Shown here: positions 8,213-16,552 of the stretch, piece after piece | How positions within the stretch are numbered: the first letter of the stretch is position 1 | Layout: each line of letters starts with the position of its first letter | From: Hyphomicrobiales bacterium | GTDB taxonomy: Bacteria; Pseudomonadota; Alphaproteobacteria; Rhizobiales; CAJQND01 | Length of the DNA stretch: 64,000 nt | Direction of reading: 5' to 3' | Assembly: GCA_028285595.1 (NCBI GenBank) | Contig: JANQOW010000153.1 | Location: 19,666 to 83,665, forward strand | The notes under the pieces: generated by a model | Databases searched by the model: none | What the model was told of the DNA's origin: nothing | Seen by the model: only the letters and a program-made list of their open reading frames with translations | Translations under genes and position numbers: made by a program

Positions 8213-9136
8213 ATGAACAGTATCAATACGAATATTGCAGCGATGACTGCGCTGCAGTCGCTGAACCAAACCAACAAGCAACTGCTGGAAACACAGAGCC
8301 GTATTTCCACCGGCCTTGCTGTTGCCACTGCTGCCGACAACGCAGCTTATTTCTCCATCGCTACAACGATGAAATCTGACAACGCAGCACTGGGAACAGT
8401 GCAGGACGCCCTGGGTTTGGGTGCCGCAACCGTTGATGTGGCCTATACGGCGCTCGACAGCACGATCAAAGTGGTGGACGAGATCAAGACGAAACTGGTT
8501 GCCGCTCGCGAGCCGGGCGTGGACCGTGTTGCAATCCAGGCTGAGATCTCTGAGTTGCAAAACCAGCTCTCCAGCATTGCAAGCAGTGCTTCGTTTAACG
8601 GTGAGAACTTCCTCTCCGTTAACTCCGGCGCTGCCGACTACAATGCCTCGAAAACGGTCGTAGCCTCATTTACGCGCTCCGGTGCCAACGTCTCCATCGG
8701 TACCATCAGCATCGACATCACGGCCACCACGCTGTTTGATGCCGCTACTGCGGGTTCAGGCATCCTGGACACCACGTACACCACAACCAGCAGCGCGACC
8801 TTCACTGTTGCAACTCTGGACATTTCCACGCTGACAGACGCAGCGGCGGATCTGACGGATCTTGAAGACATGATCCAGTCGGTAGATACCGCATTTGGTC
8901 TGATCACCACCGGGGCGAGTAATCTGGGTGCTGCAAGTAAACGCATCGAGCTTCAATCTGAGTTCATTGGCAACTTGATGGACGCCATCGACCGGGGCGT
9001 GAGCCAGCTGGTGGATGCGGACATGAATGAAGAATCGACCAAACTACAGGCGCTGCAGGTTCAACAGCAGCTGGGTATTCAGGCCCTGAGTATTGCAAAC
9101 TCTGGTAGCCAGAACATCCTGTCCCTGTTCAGATAA
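8213..9136 (+). CDS. fliC: flagellin
   Basis: Filament subunit of 307 residues, the only flagellin in the window. The N-terminal D0/D1 domain begins NSINTNIAAMTALQSLNQTN and contains RISTGLAVATAADNAAYFSI; the C-terminal D1/D0 ends QQLGIQALSIANSGSQNILS. A short variable centre (~150-205) rich in Thr, Ser and Ala lies between. I chose the ATG at 8213 because GAGGAG precedes it by 9 nt and the family begins there; an upstream TTG adds only seven residues. It is monocistronic, with a strong terminator after it. FlaF and FlbT, likely regulators of flagellin synthesis, are encoded at 30.5-31.3 kb. Confidence 0.95.
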   Translation: MNSINTNIAAMTALQSLNQTNKQLLETQSRISTGLAVATAADNAAYFSIATTMKSDNAALGTVQDALGLGAATVDVAYTALDSTIKVVDEIKTKLVAAREPGVDRVAIQAEISELQNQLSSIASSASFNGENFLSVNSGAADYNASKTVVASFTRSGANVSIGTISIDITATTLFDAATAGSGILDTTYTTTSSATFTVATLDISTLTDAAADLTDLEDMIQSVDTAFGLITTGASNLGAASKRIELQSEFIGNLMDAIDRGVSQLVDADMNEESTKLQALQVQQQLGIQALSIANSGSQNILSLFR

Positions 9137-9153
9137 GACCCTGACACCTTCCC

Positions 9154-9801
9154 CTAAAGGGCGCGTCCGACACTTCTCGGACGCGCCTTTTTTAATGCGC
9201 GCTTCGCGGGTGTGGCGCAAAAGGCTCGAGACGTGTTTGTCCATTTTCCAAATCCAGCAGCGACGATGTTTGCCAGCACGCGGCAGACATATTTCTTCTG
9301 TGCCGGGTCATTGTTGGGCCCTGCATGATACCGTGCCACGGCGAGCGTCCAGCTCCCCTCCCGCTTTCTCAGCCGCTGTAAAAACTTCGCCGCGTATGCC
9401 ACGTTCTTTTGCGGCTCGAACATTTCCTCAATGGAGCCAAAGGCGGTCTTGTGCCAGTAATGGTTGATCTGCATGCAGCCAACGTCGATCAGTTTTGCTC
9501 CCGAAGCTTTGGCGCGCGTAAATGTGCGCAGTGCGTCTGACTTGCTCGCCGCGAACACGCTTCGACCTTCAATGTTCAGCGCAAAAGGATGCAAGCTCCC
9601 CTTCTTGCCGGTTTCGGTGAGGCCGACGGCATAGAGAATTCCAACCGGAACCTCGTACTTCTCAGAACTCTTCAGGATATGGCGTTCACACAGACCGGCA
9701 TGTTTGTTGGCCTGCACAGTGGCAGGGTTAAATGTAAATGTCGCCAGCAGCGCGGCGATCACCGCCCGTGTTGGCACCCTCAACGTCTTGCGGCTGAACA
9801 T
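9154..9801 (-). CDS. lytic transglycosylase, flagellar-associated
   Basis: Secreted peptidoglycan-cleaving enzyme of 215 residues, probably opening the wall for rod assembly. The signal peptide is LRVPTRAVIAALLATFTF. The soluble lytic transglycosylase fold shows the catalytic Glu in ILYAVGLTETG (~residue 60), then DVGCMQINHYWH, NVAYAAKFLQRL and AVARYHAGPNN. I chose the ATG at 9801, which follows GGGGAG. This makes the gene overlap the fliK end by 74 nt. It is last in the fliF-motB-motC-fliK block, as in rhizobia. FlgJ-like rod binding is encoded separately at 25.8 kb. Confidence 0.88.
   Translation of the reverse strand: MFSRKTLRVPTRAVIAALLATFTFNPATVQANKHAGLCERHILKSSEKYEVPVGILYAVGLTETGKKGSLHPFALNIEGRSVFAASKSDALRTFTRAKASGAKLIDVGCMQINHYWHKTAFGSIEEMFEPQKNVAYAAKFLQRLRKREGSWTLAVARYHAGPNNDPAQKKYVCRVLANIVAAGFGKWTNTSRAFCATPAKRALKKARPRSVGRAL
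9159..9193 (+). terminator. intrinsic terminator of fliC
   Basis: A perfect 11-bp GC-rich stem (GGCGCGTCCGA at 9160-9170 with its complement at 9177-9187), a 6-nt loop and then six T residues on the + strand, 23 nt after the fliC stop. The T run makes it a + strand terminator. Read on the minus strand, the same DNA encodes the last residues of the convergent transglycosylase. Confidence 0.92.
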
Positions 9802-11146
9802 TTTGATACTCCCCACCTGTTCGGCGTTCATCATAGATGTCATCCAAGTTTCGCAACCAATCGCTTCCCTCGCCGGCTTCGCCAAGCTCCTGCTCTGCAA
9901 CATCGTCTTGGCCGTCAGCCTGTTCTTGTTCCGCAACCGGATCCACAATGCGCACAACAGTTGGATCCTGACCGGAGCCAAGAGAGCCCAGTATGCGTTG
10001 CAGGGCTAGCCGGTCCTCTTTCAGCAGCAGCGCGGTTTCGGCCAAGGAAGGCTCAAGTCTTATCTCCAATCCTTCCGCCGTTTGCTTGAGCTGTGCGTTG
10101 ATGCGCCCAAGCGTGTCCGGTTGCAGTTGGAGGTCGATCACTTTCACCGTGGTGGGCTGTGCTGCGCGGTCGGACGGCGCCGGTGCCATTTCAACCACGC
10201 GCGAACTCGTAACTCTGACATCCTGCACCCGCGGAAGTTCATCCGATCCACCAGTTGATTGCTGTGAGGTTCCACTCAGAGCTGTCTGATTGAGGGTCGC
10301 AAGATCAACCTGCGGACCCTGTGCACTCAAAGGGTCAACCTGGACAGGCGCAGCCTGCGCTTGAGGCCGCGTCAAGCGCGCATCCGCCTCTATCTGTTGG
10401 GGCATGGCGGCGTGTGCCATCTGTGGTGGAGTCTGACCTGAAGGCGCTTCAGACCTTCGCCGATCCAAAGGACCTGGTTCAGCGCGCACGGCAGAAAGGT
10501 CCGCTCTCGCGATGACCGCCTGTTCAATCTTGACCTGCGTTGGCTGAGCCGATCCATCTCCCAAAAGCCCAATCTTGGGTTCCGTTTTGGCATCCGCCGA
10601 CAGGTGTCCACGCCCGTCCGCCGGCAACACTGCGCCAGGGTTAAGTTGTGCGGCCGGCTGACCAGCATTCGACTGCACCTTGGACGCCAGGGCAGCTATG
10701 GCCGGTGACATGGCCTGAGGACCGGACAACCTCCCATGTAAAGTTGCGGCGAGCTGGCCCGCTGGAACTACGGCTGGGTTCAGACCATCAAGACGGCCAT
10801 CGCTCGCCACCGAACTCTCCATCATACGCGGCGCGCCCTCCAGTCCGCCCGTTTTCTCCAGGTCGATGTTCAAGGACGCTGAGTCCAGCAGTGCAGAATT
10901 TTCAACACTGCCGGCTTCCAGCAACTCTGGGCCACTTTTGACTTGGGCGTGATTAGGTACGGCCTCCGCGGATGTATCTTGAGGGGAACCATGCAGCTTA
11001 CCCATCAACGATGAGAAGCTAGTCGCTGCTTCACCCTCCCCGCGCGGGCCCGAAGACAGTTCTGAGCCGGGCCGACCGGTCGCGGCCTTTTGCGCTTGCA
11101 GTGGATTAATCGGCACATCTACAGGGTTACGCGGCAAAGCGGTCAT
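9728..11146 (-). CDS. fliK: flagellar hook-length control protein FliK (MotD)
   Basis: Secreted molecular ruler of 472 residues that ends hook growth. The first ~330 residues are low-complexity and rich in Pro, Gln, Ala and Ser, as in FliK. The C-terminal hook-length domain is recognisable at ~335-405: VIDLQLQPDTLGRINAQLKQ, then LEIRLEPSLAETALLL. It follows motC with a 4-nt overlap, the position of the rhizobial gene once called motD. The acidic tail after residue ~410 is extra. The name rests on the C-terminal domain and the context. Confidence 0.85.
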   Translation of the reverse strand: MTALPRNPVDVPINPLQAQKAATGRPGSELSSGPRGEGEAATSFSSLMGKLHGSPQDTSAEAVPNHAQVKSGPELLEAGSVENSALLDSASLNIDLEKTGGLEGAPRMMESSVASDGRLDGLNPAVVPAGQLAATLHGRLSGPQAMSPAIAALASKVQSNAGQPAAQLNPGAVLPADGRGHLSADAKTEPKIGLLGDGSAQPTQVKIEQAVIARADLSAVRAEPGPLDRRRSEAPSGQTPPQMAHAAMPQQIEADARLTRPQAQAAPVQVDPLSAQGPQVDLATLNQTALSGTSQQSTGGSDELPRVQDVRVTSSRVVEMAPAPSDRAAQPTTVKVIDLQLQPDTLGRINAQLKQTAEGLEIRLEPSLAETALLLKEDRLALQRILGSLGSGQDPTVVRIVDPVAEQEQADGQDDVAEQELGEAGEGSDWLRNLDDIYDERRTGGEYQNVQPQDVEGANTGGDRRAAGDIYI

Positions 11147-12315
11147 TGCTCCAAACTCTCCAAAATACCATTTACCTCAGCCATCAAAGGCTCAATCCGT
11201 TTCAGGAGATCGTCCGAAGACGGTTCTCCATCTTTGGCTGTCATATCAACTGCCTCTTCCTTCGTTTGCGCAGCAGGCGGCCATTGCGCGATGGCGTTGC
11301 CCACCTTGGACGCTTCTTTCATGATCTGCTTGTCTTCGTCGGAGAGGACTTTTGCATCGATATCCTTCAGTGCACTCAGCCCGTTTTCGGGCGTATCGCT
11401 CACCAGGTCGGCTGCGGCCATATAAAGATTTGCCCGCATCACCGTTTGTGTGTCCGTCGTATCGACTTTGGCGGCGTTCGAGGAGATGAATCGGGCAAAT
11501 GCCATCCTTCCATTAATGACCGCCTTCTTCGCGAACATGAGATAGATCTTCTTTTGACGGCTGTCCGGCGTCAGCTTGACCACATCAGAGAGTTTCTGCT
11601 GATACTTTTGGAGCGCGTCATCATCGAATTTCACAAGCGTCGCTGCCAGGTTTTCATCGAACACAGGTCCGAAGACCGACTGTCCGAACTGCCGGTAATA
11701 AATGCTCGATGTGGTCACCAATTGGGGAAGATCTTTTTCGGTCTTGAACAACACCAACGACCTCCTCAAGGCCGCCTCATCTATCAAAGTTCCCGGTACC
11801 AACAACCTTGAGACAGCGAACAGCTTAGAAGCAGCCTTGGGATCGTCTCTTGCCACAAGCATGGCTTTAACCAGGGCGAGTGATCCACCCAAATGCCCGG
11901 GATACTTCAATGGCTCGAACGGTGCCAGCACCGTTGCGGCTTCCGGGTAGTCGCGCGATGCGAACGCAACCGCTCCTTTGAGTATGTCTTTATACGCCGC
12001 CGCCAGCGCCCGGTTGTTGAGCAACCATTTACCCACTTGCGGATCTCCACCCGCCAACGCGAAAATGGCCGCCGCTTCACTGTTTTTTGGATCAGCCCAG
12101 ACGTGATCGGGGAACTTGATAAACTTAGTGCCAATGTGATCAAGAAGCTTCCGCTGAACGTCGTAAGCAACTTGTGAGCCGCCGGCGATTTGATCCTGTG
12201 CATGTTGTAAGGTGCGGATTAACTTGTAAGGCTCAGGTTCAGCGCCTTGCGCAAGTGCCGCTGGGCCCTGTGCAAAGAACAGAGCCACGAAAATCACTCG
12301 CCGCACCACCCTCAT
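11143..12315 (-). CDS. motC: motility protein MotC
   Basis: Periplasmic motility protein of 390 residues, a feature of rhizobial flagellar motors, where MotC interacts with MotB and modulates stator function. A signal peptide (VIFVALFFAQGPAALA) precedes a soluble helical protein with repeated features such as WLLNNRALAAAYKDILKG. The middle-to-C-terminal part (DLPQLVTTSSIYYRQFGQSVF, VKLTPDSRQKKIYLMFAK) resembles MotC. It sits between motB and fliK with 4-nt overlaps on both sides. Its likely chaperone MotE is encoded at 5.5 kb. Confidence 0.85.
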   Translation of the reverse strand: MRVVRRVIFVALFFAQGPAALAQGAEPEPYKLIRTLQHAQDQIAGGSQVAYDVQRKLLDHIGTKFIKFPDHVWADPKNSEAAAIFALAGGDPQVGKWLLNNRALAAAYKDILKGAVAFASRDYPEAATVLAPFEPLKYPGHLGGSLALVKAMLVARDDPKAASKLFAVSRLLVPGTLIDEAALRRSLVLFKTEKDLPQLVTTSSIYYRQFGQSVFGPVFDENLAATLVKFDDDALQKYQQKLSDVVKLTPDSRQKKIYLMFAKKAVINGRMAFARFISSNAAKVDTTDTQTVMRANLYMAAADLVSDTPENGLSALKDIDAKVLSDEDKQIMKEASKVGNAIAQWPPAAQTKEEAVDMTAKDGEPSSDDLLKRIEPLMAEVNGILESLEQ

Positions 12316-13598
12316 ATCTTGTCGTCCAGGATGAGCACTTCAATGCGTCTGTTCTCTGCGGAGAACGGCTTGCTTTTGTTTTTTAGGCTTTGAGCAGCGT
12401 GTCCTTCCACGCGTACGATACGGTCACCCTCAAGGCCACCGCGAATCAACATATGGCGCGCCATGTGAGCACGCGCTGTAGAGAGGCGCCAGTTATCGTA
12501 CTGATCTGAGCGGAATGGACGAGCATCGGTATGTCCGCGTATCACGATCCGGCCATTCTGCTTCTCCAGGATCGGCGAGATCCGATCGATCAACCTGATC
12601 AAAGCGGCCGTGGGTCTCGCAGAGGAGCTGGCAAACATCTCAAAGCCGACACCCTCGGTGAGACTCACCATCAAGCCACCATCGGCGGCTTCCACGGTAA
12701 GGCCGGCCAGCGGGCCCTGTTTGGATTTACCCACTGCGGAAGCCAGTTGCTTTTTCAGAGCCTTAAGGCGCTCGAGCTGTTTGGTCTTGGCGATTTCTGG
12801 CTTAGACTCTGCTTCCTTCTTATCCGCAGTCTTGGCACCATCATCGGCTTTGGTTTTCTTCTCGCCTTTGTCCTTGTCAGTCGGCTCTTTATCCTTTTCG
12901 GCCAACTTCAATTCCGACTTTGCTTCAGTGTCTTCAGGAACCTTCGGCTTCTTAACGACCATCTCGCCAAAGAAGGTTTCAATCTTTTGATCCACCTTGC
13001 GCTCGGGCTTCTTTTCGGGAGAGTCTGCTTGTGCTACCTCGCTTTCCGTACCCTTGCTCCGATACTCCGGATCAAATGGATCGCGAAACGTGTCGGCATC
13101 TTTAGATCCCGACTTATCGCGCGTCATGAGAAATGCTTCGTCTTCGGATGGACCATCGCCCACCTCACCCGCAATCGCCTTCAGCGTTTGATATGGATCC
13201 TTGAACAGAGCATCGTCAGACTTGCCAATCGTGTCAGCCGCCTTCGCCCCGCTCTTTGAGGCCTTCGTGTTCTTGTCATCGCTGGGCCCACTTCCCTGCG
13301 CTTCCGATACCTCCGGTTCGACCTCAATTGAAGTGGTTGCGTCCATGTTCTTCACGCCTTTAGGCGCCAAGACAGCATCGGTCAGTTTCACCGGGTTGAA
13401 GTAACTTGCGACTTGCGCCTTGGTCTCTTCGTTGGCCGCATTGATCAGCCACATGACGAGGAAAAACGCCATCAAGGCTGTCATAAAGTCGGCGAAAGCA
13501 ATCTTCCATACACCGCCGTGATGATCGTCATGTTCATCCTCGACGCGCTTCAAAATGATGATCGGTCGGACAGCTTCGTCTTGTGAGGTATCACTCAT
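12312..13598 (-). CDS. motB: flagellar stator protein MotB
   Basis: Stator subunit that anchors MotA to peptidoglycan, 428 residues, longer than the ~300 of many MotB. A cytoplasmic N-terminus leads to one transmembrane helix with the ion-binding Asp (FADFMTALMAFFLVMW, Asp ~32). A long linker (~90-285) rich in Lys, Asp, Glu and Pro follows. The C-terminal OmpA-like domain shows GHTDARPFRSDQYDNWRLS and ENRRIEVLI. An extended linker occurs in rhizobial MotB, consistent with MotC dependence. It overlaps motC and the FliH-like gene by 4 nt each. Confidence 0.93.
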   Translation of the reverse strand: MSDTSQDEAVRPIIILKRVEDEHDDHHGGVWKIAFADFMTALMAFFLVMWLINAANEETKAQVASYFNPVKLTDAVLAPKGVKNMDATTSIEVEPEVSEAQGSGPSDDKNTKASKSGAKAADTIGKSDDALFKDPYQTLKAIAGEVGDGPSEDEAFLMTRDKSGSKDADTFRDPFDPEYRSKGTESEVAQADSPEKKPERKVDQKIETFFGEMVVKKPKVPEDTEAKSELKLAEKDKEPTDKDKGEKKTKADDGAKTADKKEAESKPEIAKTKQLERLKALKKQLASAVGKSKQGPLAGLTVEAADGGLMVSLTEGVGFEMFASSSARPTAALIRLIDRISPILEKQNGRIVIRGHTDARPFRSDQYDNWRLSTARAHMARHMLIRGGLEGDRIVRVEGHAAQSLKNKSKPFSAENRRIEVLILDDKI

Positions 13599-14215
13599 GA
13601 GATTTCGCCCTCAACAGAACTAAGCCACTCGTCGAGGCAGGTTTCGATTCGCGCGGCCCCTGTTGTGATCACGATCTCTGGCCCCTCGGTTTGATCCATA
13701 GTCCATGCTGGGCCCGGCAGGTTTGCCAGATGCGGTTTCAAGAGTGCCAGCAAATGTTCCGGTCCCTTGACGGTTAATTCGCAATTGTCATTCAACAGTG
13801 CCTCGATCACCGCAGCCAGGTCTTCAATACAATGTTGAGTGCTCAAAGACCGTAATACCGGGCGGCACCATGCCACCAAACGATCAGAAAGATCTTTGTT
13901 GTGCTGTGTCACTTGGTTCTGCAGAGCTTCAGCGAGCTGTCCTACTTTTTGCTCGTACGTCGCGCGCAACTCGTCCAGCCCCGCTTGAAGTTCCTCGTCT
14001 TTCGCTTTTACCAGCGCCTCAATCTCAGCTTGAGCCTCGGCCCGCGCCATATCGCCGGCCGTTTGCAACTGTTGCTGCAACTCGGCGATTTGGAGTCTGG
14101 CTGCTTCAAGTTCGCCTTCGATCGGATCTGCTTCCGGAACAACGAAACTGTCATTTAGATCGCTCGGCGTGCCGAAATTCAGGAGATGGTCAGCGACTGA
14201 CGTTGCAAGGCTCAT
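13595..14215 (-). CDS. probable FliH-like flagellar protein
   Basis: Soluble protein of 206 residues translated directly after fliF (ATGA overlap) and before motB. An acidic N-terminus leads to a long Ala/Glu/Gln coiled coil (~45-115: IAELQQQLQTAGDMARAEAQ), then a globular C-terminus with TVKGPEHLLALLKPHL and EIVITTGAARIETCLDEWLS. That layout resembles FliH, the stator of the FliI ATPase: coiled coil, then a domain with I-x-T-x-x-x-x-I-E ending in a W. No other FliH is in the window. The call rests on architecture and neighbourhood, not a firm motif. Confidence 0.6.
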   Translation of the reverse strand: MSLATSVADHLLNFGTPSDLNDSFVVPEADPIEGELEAARLQIAELQQQLQTAGDMARAEAQAEIEALVKAKDEELQAGLDELRATYEQKVGQLAEALQNQVTQHNKDLSDRLVAWCRPVLRSLSTQHCIEDLAAVIEALLNDNCELTVKGPEHLLALLKPHLANLPGPAWTMDQTEGPEIVITTGAARIETCLDEWLSSVEGEIS

Positions 14216-15879
14216 GTTGCCGGGACCTGCGACCACCGTTTAAGGACCGTGAGCGCTTGTTGTTCGTCTTGGTCCAAAAGCTCCTTTAAGCGCGCCTGAG
14301 GGCTGAGTTCATCGTCAAACACTTGATCTGGCATGCCGCCCGGCATACCGCCCATCATATCGCCTGGCATTTCACCTGGCGCATCTGCCCCAATCATTGG
14401 CGCGAAGCTCATTTCGTCCGGGTTGTCGAGCGCCGCTACATCATCTCCTGATGGCAACTGCGCAGCGGCGCCGCTGCTTCCGTCCGCCACAAGCTTCAGC
14501 GCCGGACGTACACCGAGCATGATCACAAGCAGCGTTACCACGATGATCGTGAGGGCGCTGATGGCCGTGCCACCGTGCTTTGCCAACTGAGATACGAAGC
14601 CAGGACCCGCGAGAGGCTCCAGGCTCATGTTGGCCTCCATGAAGTCCACAGATGAGATTTTGAATGTGTCGCCACGTGTTTGGTCGTAACCGACGGCAGA
14701 TGACACAAGCTCTTGGATCTCCGTCATCAAGGTATCTTGATCCTTGGGACCGTTCTGACCCTTGAGCAACTCTGCCACGCGCCCTGAATTCACCACCACG
14801 GCGATCGAGAGCTTCTCAATCAGATAACCATTGGTCAGCGTTGACGTCTCTTTTGAGTTGATCTCGTAGTTGGTGGTCTCTTCGCGGCGTTCTTTATTTT
14901 CCTGCGAGTTCTCCCCAGGTGAATTTGCGCTCTCTTCAAGGGGAACATCTTGTTGAACCGAGGTGTCTGAAGAGCTGCGTTTGTTCTGCGCGGAGTCAAC
15001 TTGCTTCACCACCTTGGTGGAGCGCTCAACCCGCGCTTCAGGATCAAACACAATCTCCTTGATCTTGCGCTGATCGGTGTTGAGTCTCACAGCCACGCTG
15101 GCTTTGAAATTATCAAATCCCAAAAATGGAGCGAGTGTCTTCTTCAGGTTTTCGTGCAACCTTGCCGATACATCCTGTTCCAGCGAAATCATGTTTCGAG
15201 GTGCTGCGGTCGCCGCATCATCACCTGACGCCAACAACGTTCCGTCCGTGCTCATGACGGAGACACGTTCAATGGAAAGTCCTGGAATGGCGCCAGCGAC
15301 CAAGTGCCGGATGGCAGGCGCAGATTTGACCTTTGTTCCTGCACCCGCTCTGATCACCACTGACGCAGATGGCGCTTGACGATTGGAGCGGAATGAGCCG
15401 GGATCTGGCAACACAAGATGCACGCGGGCCGCTTTGATACCGTTCAGCGACTGGATCGTTCTGGCGATCTCCCCTTCCAAGGCACGGATGCGTGTCACTT
15501 CTTGCATGAATGAAGTGAGGCCGAGGGAGCCCATCTTGTCGAACAGTTCATAGCCTGCGTTGTCGCTGCGCGGCAGCCCCTTTTCGGCGAGCAGCATGCG
15601 CGCACGCGCCGTGCGGCCAATAGGTACTTTGATTGTTTTGCCGTCGGTGCTGATGTCGAACGAGATGCCGGCTTCATTGAGCACTGCACCGATGCGCGTC
15701 ACATCCTCAGCATCAAGACCACTGTAAAGTGTCTCATGGTTAGGTCTGTTGATATAGTAGCCGCTGAAGGTGATGGTGGAGAACAACAGCACCCCGACAA
15801 CACCCAGGATAGAAAGACGACGCGGCCCAAGAGCCTGCAGTCCGGTTATGAGCTTTTGAAGCTGTTCTGAAAATGACAT
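14212..15879 (-). CDS. fliF: flagellar MS-ring protein FliF
   Basis: MS-ring subunit, 555 residues, the base on which the flagellum assembles. Two transmembrane helices bracket the periplasmic part: ~24-46 (ILGVVGVLLFSTITFSGYYI) and ~443-465 (ISALTIIVVTLLVIMLGVR). Ring-building motifs YSGLDAEDVTRIGAVLNE, LLAEKGLPRSDNAGYELFD and HLVLPDPGSFRSNRQAPSAS are family-typical. The C-terminal tail, with a Met/Pro/Gly-rich stretch, ends ALTVLKRWSQ, resembling the FliG-binding segment. An upstream GTG would add one residue; I chose the ATG. Confidence 0.96.
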   Translation of the reverse strand: MSFSEQLQKLITGLQALGPRRLSILGVVGVLLFSTITFSGYYINRPNHETLYSGLDAEDVTRIGAVLNEAGISFDISTDGKTIKVPIGRTARARMLLAEKGLPRSDNAGYELFDKMGSLGLTSFMQEVTRIRALEGEIARTIQSLNGIKAARVHLVLPDPGSFRSNRQAPSASVVIRAGAGTKVKSAPAIRHLVAGAIPGLSIERVSVMSTDGTLLASGDDAATAAPRNMISLEQDVSARLHENLKKTLAPFLGFDNFKASVAVRLNTDQRKIKEIVFDPEARVERSTKVVKQVDSAQNKRSSSDTSVQQDVPLEESANSPGENSQENKERREETTNYEINSKETSTLTNGYLIEKLSIAVVVNSGRVAELLKGQNGPKDQDTLMTEIQELVSSAVGYDQTRGDTFKISSVDFMEANMSLEPLAGPGFVSQLAKHGGTAISALTIIVVTLLVIMLGVRPALKLVADGSSGAAAQLPSGDDVAALDNPDEMSFAPMIGADAPGEMPGDMMGGMPGGMPDQVFDDELSPQARLKELLDQDEQQALTVLKRWSQVPAT

Positions 15880-16052
15880 CACTCACCTGGTGCGACACAA
15901 GCGAAAAGAACCTACGAAACCAATATCTTGCACCGAGCTTGCGCGAGCGTTGCCGCTCGAGAATCATCTGCATGAAATGTCGGTCGAAACAGGAGAGTGC
16001 GCACCACGCGCGCACCCGCGAGATGATGAAACCGGTCGACAATTAAGGGAGA

Positions 16053-16379
16053 CTAGTGGACGGCTGCTCTCGTTCTGGCGACCGGCAAGTCCTGTGTTGA
16101 GCGATAGATTTTGCCCAATTGGTCGATAAACTGCTTGAGTGTCTGCTCCAGCTCACCGACGGTTGTTTTGGTTTCCAGAGCCCAATCGATGTGATGGATG
16201 ATCGCGTCCTCAATCACACAGATATAGTTGAGCTGCCATGGGTTCGGAGATCCTTCCAGGTCCACGCTCAGCACCTCAGCGGCGTAGTCAATTGCCGCTT
16301 TTGCAACTTCCTCACACACGCCTTCATCCGCCAAATGCGCTGTGGGAAGAATGGAAACAGATCGGTTGGACAGGAACAA
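16053..16379 (-). CDS. uncharacterised protein upstream of fliF
   Basis: Predicted 108-residue soluble protein, 173 nt upstream of fliF on the same strand. There is no ATG at the start of the frame; the best start is TTG at 16379, preceded by GAGG 7 nt away. The sequence has an acidic helical middle (CEEVAKAAIDYAAEVLSVDL) and a hydrophobic-plus-His segment (LNYICVIEDAIIHHIDWALE). I recognise no family. Its location suggests a flagellar role. A CtrA-like site lies ~45 nt upstream of the start. Confidence 0.55.
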   Translation of the reverse strand: MFLSNRSVSILPTAHLADEGVCEEVAKAAIDYAAEVLSVDLEGSPNPWQLNYICVIEDAIIHHIDWALETKTTVGELEQTLKQFIDQLGKIYRSTQDLPVARTRAAVH

Positions 16380-16423
16380 GACGCATCCTCAAGAGTGGTC
16401 CCCTCGGTGGTAGTCAGCTTTGG

Positions 16424-16438
16424 TTAACAATGTGTTTA
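16424..16438. promoter_or_regulatory. CtrA-like binding site (one mismatch)
   Basis: TTAA-N7-TTTA, one base from the CtrA consensus TTAA-N7-TTAA, lies within a longer imperfect palindrome (TGGTTAAC and GTTTACCA, 16421-16441). It sits in the divergent spacer between the gene at 16053 (leading to fliF) and the gene at 16553. CtrA directly controls early flagellar genes in several alphaproteobacteria. Binding here is inferred from the sequence only. Confidence 0.4.
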
Positions 16439-16552
16439 CCACCAGAAACCGAGACGGTGTCAGCCCCAGACAAGATTACTGCTGCATGATCTCCAGGCAT
16501 GCTTGATCGCGCGTAGTAAGCATCAAAGCCCGCGCTTAGGAACTTTGCCGCC

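Noticed and set aside
12531..13259. 242-codon frame antisense to motB
   Set aside because: Leu/Phe-rich only because it mirrors the Lys/Glu-rich linker of MotB.
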